NCBI GenBank assembly: GCA_937894805.1
Contig: CALAYR010000030.1
Span: 1 to 22,780 of the forward strand
Source of the DNA: an uncultured Acidimicrobiaceae bacterium
Lineage (GTDB): Bacteria; Actinomycetota; Acidimicrobiia; Acidimicrobiales; RAAP-2
Direction: 5' to 3'
DNA: 22,780 bases
Below the pieces are notes generated by a model, which did not search any database, was not told the DNA's origin, and saw only the letters and a program-made list of their open reading frames with translations. Shown here one piece after another: positions 1 through 7,119 of this stretch; within the stretch, counting starts at the first letter, position 1, and the number at the start of each line of letters is the position of its first letter. The position numbers and the translations under genes were made by a program.

Positions 1-272
1 ACTGTGGCGTACTGGCCGGCGAGGCCGATCGAACGGCGCACTGCGTCAGCCTGCTTGACGACATCCTTGCCATCGACGGTGGCGGAGCCGGAGTCGGGGG
101 AGAGGATTGTGGCCAAAATGCGGACCATGGTGGTCTTGCCGGAGCCGTTGGGTCCGAGCAGCCCGAAGACCTGGCCCACCGGAACATTGAGAGAAACGCC
201 GTCAAGGGCCCGTACGTCTCCATTGCGGAAGGTACGGACGATGTCGTGCGCCTGGATAGCGAATTGCGTCAT
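1..272 (-). CDS. ABC transporter ATP-binding protein, N-terminal part (gene runs off the window)
   Basis: Only the first 90 codons are present; the 3' end lies beyond base 1. The protein begins MTQFAIQAHDIVRTF and has the ABC ATPase N-terminal layout: an aromatic residue for stacking the adenine, then Walker A GPNGSGKT at residues 40-47, then the ILSPDSGSATVDGKDV segment typical of DrrA/NodI-type ATPases that energise ABC-2 exporters. The Q-loop, signature and Walker B would lie outside the window. The ATG at 270-272 is the natural start because the family fold begins almost at once; a TAGGAT box (282-287) lies nine bases upstream. It is divergent from dnaG. The partner permease and substrate cannot be seen. 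The ATPase assignment is secure; the exporter class is inferred from resemblance. Confidence 0.9.
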   Translation of the reverse strand, partial: MTQFAIQAHDIVRTFRNGDVRALDGVSLNVPVGQVFGLLGPNGSGKTTMVRILATILSPDSGSATVDGKDVVKQADAVRRSIGLAGQYAT

Positions 273-327
273 AGGGGAAACATCCTAATCGGGGGGCAAA
301 ATTTATGCTGAGGTCCAACGGCCCTAC

Positions 328-333
328 TACCCT
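328..333 (+). promoter_or_regulatory. Putative -10 element of leaderless dnaG transcript
   Basis: TACCCT matches the actinobacterial TANNNT -10 pattern and is followed by exactly six bases (334-339) before the GTG start of dnaG. No Shine-Dalgarno sequence precedes the start. This fits a transcript that begins at the start codon. No convincing -35 box is seen. Confidence 0.45.
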
Positions 334-339
334 TCAGGC

Positions 340-2184
340 GTGGGTTTAGCGGACGGAGAAATCGAGCGGGTGCGAGCCGGCACGGACATCGTCGCCATTA
401 TTTCCGAGCGAACTGCACTGAAGCGGGCGGGAACTCGTTGGAGTGGCCTGTGCCCATTTCATACCGAACGGTCTCCATCGTTTTCGGTGAATGCCGCTGA
501 CGGTATTTACTACTGCTTTGGCTGTCACGCCAAGGGTGACGCCATCACCTTCGTGCGTGAAACTCAACATCTCGACTTCATTGAGGCCGTGGAGTATCTC
601 GCCGGTCGGGCCGGAATCGAGCTCCAGCACGACGAGGGGTCGGGTGCGGTACGCCAACAGCGCAAACAGTTCCTCGACGTCATGGAGCGCGCGGTGGCGT
701 GGTATCACCAGCAACTCCTCGAGACACCCGAAGCCGGTGCGGCCCGCAACTATCTGCGATCTCGTGGCTACGACGGAGAAACGGTCCGCCAGTTCAAGTT
801 GGGTTGGGCTCCCGATGACTGGGATGCACTCTGCCGCACACTCGATCTTTCGCCTAAAGATCTTGAAGGCACTGGCCTAGGTTTTGTGAACAAGCGGGGT
901 CGTAAGCAGGACGCCCTGCGAGCTCGCATTATTTTCCCCATCTTTGACTCTTCGGGTCACGCCATTGCCGTTGGCGGAAGAGTGATGCCTCCGCAACCGG
1001 GGGGTCCACCGGTGTCGGAAGCGAAGTACAAGAACTCACCAGAGACACCTATCTATTCGAAGCGACGGACTCTCTACGCGCTGAACTGGGCCAAGGCCGA
1101 GGTCGTAAAGAAGAGTGAGATTGTGGTCTGCGAGGGCTACACCGACGTGATTGCGTTTTTCCGTGCCGGTATTCCGCGGGCCGTCGCGACGTGTGGAACC
1201 GCGCTCAGCGAAGACCACTTCCGCACAATGCGTAACTTTGCGAATCGCATCGTCCTGGCCTACGACGGCGATAGTGCTGGGCAGAACGCAGCCGCTTCGG
1301 TCTATCAATGGGAGCAGCAGTTTGACGCCGAAGTAGCCGTCGCTTCCTTTCCCAAGGGCATGGATCCTGCCGAGTTAGCGCAGAAGGATCCCGAGGCCTT
1401 ACGACTCGCCCTGGAACAGGCCGAACCCTTCTTGCAGTTCCGTCTTCGGCGCGTCATGGACGCCGGAAAATTCGACACGCCGGAGAATCGCGCCCGTGTC
1501 GCCCAAGCGGCGATTGCCGTTATCGCCGAACACCCCAGCGACCTGGTGCGCGATCAGTACCTCCAAGAGGTCGCTGACAAGTGTCGAGTTGAGATTGATG
1601 CACTGCGGCCGAAAGTGCTCGCGGCCCGACGAGCGGGACCAGTCCGCGAGGAACCCCGAGATGCCGTCGCGACGCCGACCGCACCTGAACGTGCCCCTGA
1701 CTTCATGGCCTATCGTCCCGGCGTCGAAGCGCTCCGACGGCTACTGCGTGACCCAGACCTCATCGGGGGTCGCCTGACGTCGGCGATGTTCCTCGATTCA
1801 ATCCAGCGCTCCGCCTTTGAGGCGTTGGAGTCCGGCGAGCTTCTGGTCCGAGTGATTGACGATCTCGAACGGCGCGGCGAAGAGTGGCCGGCCATGTTGT
1901 TGACCATGCTTTCAGTGGAGGACACCTCAATTTCCAATCTCACTCCTAGCGCCGAAGAGAGCGCTATTGATGAGCTGGTGGCCCAGTTACTGCGCAACGC
2001 CGGTCAGGAGGGCTTGAACGACATCAACCGTCAGATTCGCGATGGATCGATTACGGCCGAATCGGGTCTCTCGGTGATTAGGGACGTGCGACACCGCCTT
2101 GATTTACTCGGCAGCCCACAACAGATTGAGATTGAAGAAGATCTCCGCCTTTGGCTGGCCTCTCTTGAAGAGCCGCTGGCGTAA
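340..2184 (+). CDS. dnaG: DNA primase DnaG
   Basis: Synthesises RNA primers for lagging-strand and origin replication in the cytoplasm, working with the DnaB helicase. The 614-residue length is normal. The N-terminal CHC2 zinc finger is complete: C38-x2-H41 and C59-x2-C62. The central TOPRIM catalytic domain shows EGYTDV (E265) and DGDSAG (D309), the metal-binding acidic motifs. Roughly residues 440-614 form the less conserved helicase-interacting tail. The GTG at 340 is chosen because the family's N-terminal helix (GEIERVRAGTDIVAIIS) begins immediately; no Shine-Dalgarno is present but a TANNNT box sits six bases upstream, so a leaderless message is likely. It diverges from the ABC ATPase gene and is followed by tRNA-Asn. 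Identification is secure. Confidence 0.98.
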   Translation: MGLADGEIERVRAGTDIVAIISERTALKRAGTRWSGLCPFHTERSPSFSVNAADGIYYCFGCHAKGDAITFVRETQHLDFIEAVEYLAGRAGIELQHDEGSGAVRQQRKQFLDVMERAVAWYHQQLLETPEAGAARNYLRSRGYDGETVRQFKLGWAPDDWDALCRTLDLSPKDLEGTGLGFVNKRGRKQDALRARIIFPIFDSSGHAIAVGGRVMPPQPGGPPVSEAKYKNSPETPIYSKRRTLYALNWAKAEVVKKSEIVVCEGYTDVIAFFRAGIPRAVATCGTALSEDHFRTMRNFANRIVLAYDGDSAGQNAAASVYQWEQQFDAEVAVASFPKGMDPAELAQKDPEALRLALEQAEPFLQFRLRRVMDAGKFDTPENRARVAQAAIAVIAEHPSDLVRDQYLQEVADKCRVEIDALRPKVLAARRAGPVREEPRDAVATPTAPERAPDFMAYRPGVEALRRLLRDPDLIGGRLTSAMFLDSIQRSAFEALESGELLVRVIDDLERRGEEWPAMLLTMLSVEDTSISNLTPSAEESAIDELVAQLLRNAGQEGLNDINRQIRDGSITAESGLSVIRDVRHRLDLLGSPQQIEIEEDLRLWLASLEEPLA

Positions 2185-2211
2185 CCAAAAAGAGTCGACG
2201 GGCGCCACTGC

Positions 2212-2217
2212 TACACT
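2212..2217 (+). promoter_or_regulatory. Putative -10 element for tRNA-Asn
   Basis: TACACT fits TANNNT and lies 13 bases before the mature tRNA 5' end, which would leave a short 5' leader for RNase P. No good -35 sequence is visible at normal spacing. The same hexamer appears ahead of the M20 gene. Confidence 0.35.
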
Positions 2218-2230
2218 TAGAAACGCTTAT

Positions 2231-2306
2231 TCCCAGATAGCTCAATTGGCAGAGCAAGCGGCTGTTAACCGCTAGGTTGCAGGTTCGAGTCCTGCTCTGG
2301 GAGCCA
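2231..2306 (+). tRNA. tRNA-Asn (anticodon GTT), CCA encoded
   Basis: The full cloverleaf can be folded. Acceptor stem TCCCAGA (2231-2237) pairs with TCTGGGA (2296-2302). Anticodon stem AGCGG/CCGCT encloses loop CTGTTAA, with anticodon GTT at 2264-2266. The T-arm contains GGTTCGAGTCC. The discriminator G is at 2303 and the 3' CCA at 2304-2306 is encoded in the DNA. It is followed at once by a hairpin with a T-rich tail, so it is probably a single-tRNA transcription unit. Confidence 0.97.
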
Positions 2307-2314
2307 CTCGTTTC

Positions 2315-2350
2315 GCCTTCTTCGGATGATTTAGAAGGCTCTTTGTTTCT
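2315..2350 (+). terminator. Rho-independent terminator after tRNA-Asn
   Basis: A perfect 7-bp stem, GCCTTCT (2315-2321) with AGAAGGC (2333-2339), has an 11-base loop and is followed directly by the T-rich run TCTTTGTTTCT. It begins nine bases after the tRNA CCA. This is the only hairpin I noted in the window with a classical U tract. Confidence 0.65.
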
Positions 2351-2493
2351 CTCGCTCTCATCATTGCACTGTCAGCTGTCGTCACCGTTCCAATTGGACT
2401 GTCGTGCCTCCGATAAGAAGTCGCGTGCCACCCATTCGTGTGGACTCTGGCGATTCAACACCAAGTCGTTGAGCGAAGGCTGTCCTCAGGAAC

Positions 2494-2499
2494 TACCTT
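2494..2499 (+). promoter_or_regulatory. Putative -10 element of leaderless acyltransferase transcript
   Basis: TACCTT fits TANNNT and is followed by exactly six bases before the GTG at 2506. The codon just before that GTG is a TAG stop in the same frame and no Shine-Dalgarno is correctly placed, so a leaderless message is the simplest explanation of the start. Confidence 0.45.
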
Positions 2500-2505
2500 C
2501 GATAG

Positions 2506-3693
2506 GTGGGTTCAGAACTAACGGCCTCTCCCCAGACGGAGGCGCCAAGCGAGCATCGTTCTGATATTCAGGGGTTACGGGCCGTGGCGGTAATCATTGT
2601 GGTGCTTTCGCACGCCGGTGTTAGGGGTATGGCCGGTGGCTTTGTTGGCGTTGACGTCTTCTTTGTTATCAGTGGTTTCGTCATTACGACATTGCTCCAC
2701 CGTCAACCGGCGCGACATGTCTGGAGAAACCTCGGCACGTTCTATTCGAGGCGTATTCGCCGAATCATTCCTGCCGCCACGCTGACGCTGGTCGCCACCG
2801 TGATTGCCGGCTGGGGCCTACTTGGTGCGGCCTTCCCGGTTTCACTGCTCGCTGACGTTCGCTGGGCTTCACTCTTCGGATCAAACTTTCGTTTGATTGC
2901 GACGTCGAGTGATTACTTCATACCCGGACTGTCGCCTTCCCTAATAACCCACTTCTGGTCCCTGGCCGTCGAAGAGCAGTTCTATCTGTTCTTTCCAATC
3001 ATTGTCTTTTCGTTGACATGGCTTGCCCCGAAACGGTTCCGAACTGTTCTGCTGGGCACCGTGGTACTACTGCTCATCGCCGTTTCCGCATGGTGGTCGT
3101 GGCGGAGTGGATTGAGCGATCACACGGTGGTGGCCTACTACTCACCACTCACCAGACTCTTTGAATTGTCCCTCGGCGGATTAGTTGCGCTGACACCCTC
3201 GGGCTGGCTTCATCGTTATCGAGGGATTGCCACCGCACTCTCGATGGTCGGAGCCTTAGGCCTCGCCTTTTCTGTGTGGCGCATGGAGTCAGTAGCCACG
3301 TTCCCCGGAGTCCTGGCTTGGTGGCCCTGTGGCGCCACAGCGCTCCTGCTCTACGCCGGTGCGCACAACTACAAATACGGCCCCTCTGTGCTCTTGAGCT
3401 GGCGTCCCGTTCGATACGTCGGAGACGTTTCCTACTCTTTCTACCTTTTCCACTTCGCTTGGATTCAGATACCGCTCCAAATGGCTCACCCACTCCATGG
3501 TGCCTGGGTCGTTCCAATGTCCATCATGGGAGCATTTCTATGTGCCACGGCTTCGTATCACTTAATCGAAAATCCCGTTCGCCGTTCTCAGCGCCTTGAT
3601 AGAGATGGATGGTTGGTGTTCTTGCTGCTTGCCATCTGCATTGCGTTCACCTGGAACGCCACATATCTGGTTCAGTTCCTCGTAAGCCGGTAG
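2506..3693 (+). CDS. Acyltransferase-3 (OafA/NRF-type) integral membrane protein
   Basis: Expected to move acyl groups (often acetyl) across the membrane onto surface sugars or lipids. The 395 residues carry the acyltransferase-3 hallmarks: RSDIQGLRAVAV with R25, catalytic-type H36 in VVLSHAG, GGFVGVDVFFVISGF, then the basic FYSRRIRRIIPA (79-90) and HFWSLAVEEQFYLFFP (149-164), with about ten hydrophobic segments. Many relatives carry an extra C-terminal SGNH domain; this one stops after the membrane domain at NPVRRSQRLDRDGW and one last helix. The GTG at 2506 directly follows an in-frame TAG, and the next possible start would remove R25 and H36, so 2506 is favoured. Convergent with a separate SGNH-protein gene only 2 bp away. 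Family secure, substrate unknown. Confidence 0.93.
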   Translation: MGSELTASPQTEAPSEHRSDIQGLRAVAVIIVVLSHAGVRGMAGGFVGVDVFFVISGFVITTLLHRQPARHVWRNLGTFYSRRIRRIIPAATLTLVATVIAGWGLLGAAFPVSLLADVRWASLFGSNFRLIATSSDYFIPGLSPSLITHFWSLAVEEQFYLFFPIIVFSLTWLAPKRFRTVLLGTVVLLLIAVSAWWSWRSGLSDHTVVAYYSPLTRLFELSLGGLVALTPSGWLHRYRGIATALSMVGALGLAFSVWRMESVATFPGVLAWWPCGATALLLYAGAHNYKYGPSVLLSWRPVRYVGDVSYSFYLFHFAWIQIPLQMAHPLHGAWVVPMSIMGAFLCATASYHLIENPVRRSQRLDRDGWLVFLLLAICIAFTWNATYLVQFLVSR

Positions 3694-3695
3694 TG

Positions 3696-4772
3696 CTACC
3701 AGCCAGTAATGCTGGCGGCGGCGTGCGCGATGAGGGGGACGTGATAGATCGATGCAATCTGACGGGTGGCGAAGGTTCCAAGAACGGCTTGGCCTGCTGA
3801 ACTGAAATGGATTCCGTCAGTGTGTCGCAAGCTGGAGTACGCGCCATTGACATACGCATTTGGCTGATACTGCCCTGCGTGGTTAGAAAATAGAGACCAC
3901 GTCGGGAGAAATGTAACGCCCGGGGTCCGACGGGCAGCTTCGGCGTAGATCGAATTCAACACTTTCATGCCGTCGCTGTAGCCCGATGGTCCCATAATGG
4001 GCATGCCGACCCAGAGAACTTGTGCGCCAGCCTTCGTAGCGAGGCGATCAAGGGTGAGAACGTGCTTGAGATATTCGGCCCGCCAGGCCACGGAAGGGAA
4101 CTGCTGCGCGTGCCCGTTGATGATCATTCCCTGTTCGTCATTGGCCCCTAGTGAGATAACGACTAGGTGTGGGCGAAACTGATGGAGGTAGTCCGTGAGG
4201 TGCTTGGTCCAGTCGTAGTACCAAGAGTTTGACAGGCCGGTGGAGGCTTTGCCTTTGAGAACGAGGGAGAGTCCGGGCGTGTTGCCGGTCTCGTTCCAGA
4301 GTCCGTAGCCGAGGTTGTTGCCGACTGAGTCGCCAATCTGAAGAACGGTGCAATGTCCGATAGTTGAGGGTGAGGATGATGGGGGAGCCACGGTGGTTGA
4401 GGTGACCAAAGTCGAGGTGGTCTCAGTTGCAGGGGGTTCGGTCGAGGCTTGCGCTGTCCGCATATTGCATCCTCGGGCTGGAGGCGAAAACACCACTGGA
4501 TTTGAAATTGGCCTGCCCGAGGTGGTCGTGGTGACTGGCGGGTTCAGCGTGGTGGTAGTGACTGTCGGACCTGACGGCGACGTATGCGTGGTTGGTGTGT
4601 CCGTGCTTGAGGTCGAGGTCGTATGTACGGGTTGCGACGTTGCTGACGCCGCGTAGCGATCGGCGTGCGTAAACAGCATCCCGGAAGTAACGAGAGAAAC
4701 CAAAACGATTACCAGAACGATTCGCAGTGGCCACGAATGACTACTTGCTCCTCGGGGGTCTGGTTGATTCAT
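3696..4772 (-). CDS. Membrane-anchored SGNH/GDSL hydrolase-like protein with Thr/Ser-rich linker
   Basis: Predicted to sit outside the membrane and act as an esterase or acyl/acetyl transferase on surface glycans. Residues 16-34 form one hydrophobic anchor. Residues 41-138 are a low-complexity Thr/Ser/Pro linker. The SGNH domain follows: block I IGDSVGNNLGYGL with nucleophile S149, block III SLGAND (N211), and block V TDGIHFSSAGQ with D319 and H322. All catalytic residues are present, so it is probably active. The length of 358 residues includes the linker. Start is ATG 4770-4772; both an AGG-rich stretch and a TAGGTT box six bases upstream are compatible. It faces the acyltransferase-3 gene tail to tail, which suggests a shared process though not a shared transcript. 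The DUF459-like subgroup is my best guess. Confidence 0.85.
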   Translation of the reverse strand: MNQPDPRGASSHSWPLRIVLVIVLVSLVTSGMLFTHADRYAASATSQPVHTTSTSSTDTPTTHTSPSGPTVTTTTLNPPVTTTTSGRPISNPVVFSPPARGCNMRTAQASTEPPATETTSTLVTSTTVAPPSSSPSTIGHCTVLQIGDSVGNNLGYGLWNETGNTPGLSLVLKGKASTGLSNSWYYDWTKHLTDYLHQFRPHLVVISLGANDEQGMIINGHAQQFPSVAWRAEYLKHVLTLDRLATKAGAQVLWVGMPIMGPSGYSDGMKVLNSIYAEAARRTPGVTFLPTWSLFSNHAGQYQPNAYVNGAYSSLRHTDGIHFSSAGQAVLGTFATRQIASIYHVPLIAHAAASITGW

Positions 4773-5052
4773 GGGCTCAACCTACCTCTCCACAAAATTT
4801 TGAGATAAGCATCAGAACTATGGCATGCGGTAATGAATTCTGATTGGCGGCATAACGTGACGGCATCACGACATTGCTTCGTATGACCCTGGAACGCATA
4901 GAGCGGTCCCGTCGCATCATCGGTTGATTAAAGCGTGACAACAGGCTCGCTCAACGAGCCCATGGGGCGAAGTGCCTCTGTCAGCACCTAGGATTGAACG
5001 CAAGCCATCTCGAGTACAAAACTCAGATCCCTGTGTCTAGTGTGCGAATGAG
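4773..5052. other. Divergent 280-bp intergenic region with small inverted repeats
   Basis: No credible gene is seen here. A TAGGTT box (minus strand, 4779-4784) lies six bases from the SGNH start. Other structures are the palindrome CAAAATTTTG (4793-4802), an inverted repeat CGTGA-N5-TCACG (4856-4870), and a 6-bp hairpin GGCTCG-CTCAA-CGAGCC (4944-4960) without a T tract. TAGTGT (5038-5043) lies nine bases before the ATG of the gene at 5053. The region probably holds promoters for both flanking genes. Confidence 0.4.
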
Positions 5053-5865
5053 ATGATCGAACTGGCGATGAAAGATATGACCAAAACCCCCCAAGCGTCT
5101 AACCAGTCCGATATTTCGATCGAAGACGCACGCGCCATTGAAGCTTTTCTTCAGAAGCACAAAAATGTAAATGTTTTGTCGCCGCGCCAATGGCTCTGGG
5201 TGTTGTGGAACCACAAGCTCACGTGGCGACTCCTGCGATACGTGAAGTCTCTCCCAAACCAAGTCGTGTACTACGACGACAAAATTCCACCACCAACCAC
5301 AATTCCAGGATTCTCGTGGCGTCGTCCCACAATCCTTCACGGTTTTGCGCGTTCGTGTGTCTTGCTGCCGGAGAACCGAGAAGACTACTTTCGCGGAACG
5401 GCCAAGCAGAATCTCCGCACCCGCACGTCGGGCGCCACTCGCAAGGGTTACGTCACGCGCGAATTAGCGAATGACGAGATTTTTCAATTCGTAAGTAGCG
5501 TTTGCATTGCCCGCGGCTGGCATGAATTCGATCCCAAAATCTTCGTGACCGTTACCGGTCGAGACGTACTCGACTTGCGTGGGGTCGGTACATTCAGCGC
5601 CGAAGGTACTCCCGTGGCATTTGCTATCGGCACCCAGGCCGGTGATGCGATTGCGCTCAAATGGGCGTACAGCACCGACCAAGGACATGCACGCTGGCAG
5701 TGCTTTAGTGGTCTCGTTGATTACTGCTACGAGCAGAAACTACGCACAATCATTGAGGACCCTCGAATGTTCATTGAGCGCACCTTGCTGGTCTTTCAAA
5801 AGGATCTTGGCTTCATCGATGCCAACGTTCAGCTCCGCCGACGTCCAACCAGCCGAGCTGTCTAA
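5053..5865 (+). CDS. Uncharacterised protein, possible GNAT-like acyltransferase fold
   Basis: I do not recognise this 270-residue protein with confidence. No signal peptide or membrane segment is evident. The second half has an alternating strand/helix pattern (VGTFSAEGTPVAFAIGTQ, then an acid-poor helix, then LVDYCYEQKLRTIIE) that recalls the C-terminal half of GNAT/FemAB-like N-acyltransferases, and residues 113-135 (YFRGTAKQNLRTRTSGATRKG) form a strongly basic stretch that could bind a phosphate-bearing substrate. That is a fold-level impression, not a family match. Alternative starts exist at ATG 5068 and 5077; none has a good ribosome site. It lies among glycosyltransferase and acyltransferase genes, so a role in surface-glycan modification is a guess from context. 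It is convergent with the glycosyltransferase ending at 5933. Confidence 0.75.
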   Translation: MIELAMKDMTKTPQASNQSDISIEDARAIEAFLQKHKNVNVLSPRQWLWVLWNHKLTWRLLRYVKSLPNQVVYYDDKIPPPTTIPGFSWRRPTILHGFARSCVLLPENREDYFRGTAKQNLRTRTSGATRKGYVTRELANDEIFQFVSSVCIARGWHEFDPKIFVTVTGRDVLDLRGVGTFSAEGTPVAFAIGTQAGDAIALKWAYSTDQGHARWQCFSGLVDYCYEQKLRTIIEDPRMFIERTLLVFQKDLGFIDANVQLRRRPTSRAV

Positions 5866-5932
5866 CGGTCACCACTAAGAAGCGACTACCGCCTTGGTGG
5901 AAATTTTGGAGCGAAGTTCGCCCAGATGACTT

Positions 5933-6976
5933 CTAACGGGTACCGTCGACGGCTTTGAAGAACTTGCGCCAAGCGACAGACGCAAAACCAACCACCTGGA
6001 GTGATTCGTCGGCGAACCGAAACATTGGAAATGTCAGCCAGTCCGTCAAGTGATGCGTGCGCTTGAGGGTTGAGGGCAACCAGAAGAGATAGGGAGTCAC
6101 CAGTAGCGTCCCCAGCGCTATCCATGGTGAAGTCAATAGTCCCAAAAGAATCACGACCCCAAGCAAAAAGGGTGGACCTGGTCGCAGGGAGGGAATGCCA
6201 CCCTTGTCAATCCACTTCTGGGCGGCGCCCCGACCGTAGAACTTCGACCGCCGCCACGTTCCGCGGAGCTTGTCACCGTAGTCGTGCTCGACCAGTAGTT
6301 GGGGAACGCTCCAGATGGATTCTGGGCCGTAGGTGCGGCGAATCGTGTCGCACAGATACGTATCTTCACCCGCCCCGCGGATAGCGGGGAATCCGCCAAC
6401 GGCCTTGATTGAAGCAACACGAGCTGAAAGGTTGGCCGCGGCGAGATAGCTCACTACCTCCATGGACTCGACACGAGGTGGCGCGATATAGAGGAGAACG
6501 CGAGTGAGTAGTCCAATGTCTTGCCCGAACCTGCGATCGAGGGGCAAAATCGTGTTGAACACATCGTTGTAGCGGGCATTACGAGAGGTCGGCCGCCACG
6601 CAGTAGTTGGCCCACCGATGAGGTGCGTGGTGGCATCGGCGGACTGCCAAGCCTCGAGTAGTTCGTGAGCCCACGCTGCAGTAGGGCGACAGTCGTCGTC
6701 AATAAACGCAATTATGTCCGTCTGGCACGCGTCGACCGCCGCTTGCCGCGCCGCCCAAATGCCAACGTTTTCCGGTAGTTCTACGACTTGGCATCTCAGG
6801 TCCAACTGTTCGAGTGCTTGACGAACCGTGGCAACAGTGCCATCGGTTGACCCATCGTCGACCACGAGGATTGAAACATCATCACTCTGCCGGCTGAGGG
6901 CAATCAGACATTCCGTGATGCGCTGCACTCCGTTGAAAGTGCAGATCGCGACGGTGATGTCAGAGTGCTTTATCAT
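5933..6976 (-). CDS. Family-2 glycosyltransferase with C-terminal membrane segments
   Basis: Transfers a sugar from an activated nucleotide donor, most likely at the cytoplasmic membrane face during surface-polysaccharide assembly. The 347 residues begin with the GT-A fold: VAICTFNGVQR, then ILVVDDGSTDGT (D40, D41), then IAFIDDDCRPTAAW with the metal-binding DDD at 93-95. GAGEDTYLCD (E203, D204) supplies the usual acidic catalytic pair. A hydrophobic region at about 268-300 should form one or two membrane helices. Start ATG is preceded by AAGGAAGG at good spacing on the minus strand. Its upstream neighbour on the same strand, another GT2, ends 143 bp away behind a long hairpin, so this gene may have its own promoter. 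Donor and acceptor are unknown. Confidence 0.92.
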   Translation of the reverse strand: MIKHSDITVAICTFNGVQRITECLIALSRQSDDVSILVVDDGSTDGTVATVRQALEQLDLRCQVVELPENVGIWAARQAAVDACQTDIIAFIDDDCRPTAAWAHELLEAWQSADATTHLIGGPTTAWRPTSRNARYNDVFNTILPLDRRFGQDIGLLTRVLLYIAPPRVESMEVVSYLAAANLSARVASIKAVGGFPAIRGAGEDTYLCDTIRRTYGPESIWSVPQLLVEHDYGDKLRGTWRRSKFYGRGAAQKWIDKGGIPSLRPGPPFLLGVVILLGLLTSPWIALGTLLVTPYLFWLPSTLKRTHHLTDWLTFPMFRFADESLQVVGFASVAWRKFFKAVDGTR

Positions 6977-7082
6977 CTCAGCCCTTCCTTACCCCTCGGT
7001 CGCTCACAGTGATAGTACGACAGCACAACTCGCTTATCCGAAACGCGTACATGATTACCTACAGGGTTCGACGCACGAGCGC

Positions 7083-7116
7083 AACGCAATCCTTTGATCG
7101 GCTAGGGGATTGCGTT
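7083..7116 (-). terminator. Long hairpin just after the second glycosyltransferase, no U tract
   Basis: AACGCAATCC (7083-7092) and GGATTGCGTT (7107-7116) form a perfect 10-bp stem with a 14-base loop that can close further through G-T pairs. It starts three bases after the stop codon of the gene at 7120-8400. There is no T-run after it on either strand, as is common for actinobacterial terminators. It could also be a 3'-end stabiliser. Confidence 0.5.
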
Positions 7117-7119
7117 CTG

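Noticed and set aside
2277..2564. 95-codon open frame starting inside tRNA-Asn
   Set aside because: It begins in the tRNA T-arm side, crosses the terminator and overlaps the acyltransferase start; no homology seen.
4944..4960. Hairpin GGCTCG-CTCAA-CGAGCC as a terminator
   Set aside because: It lies between divergent genes with no T tract, so no transcript needs ending there; left as an unexplained small inverted repeat.
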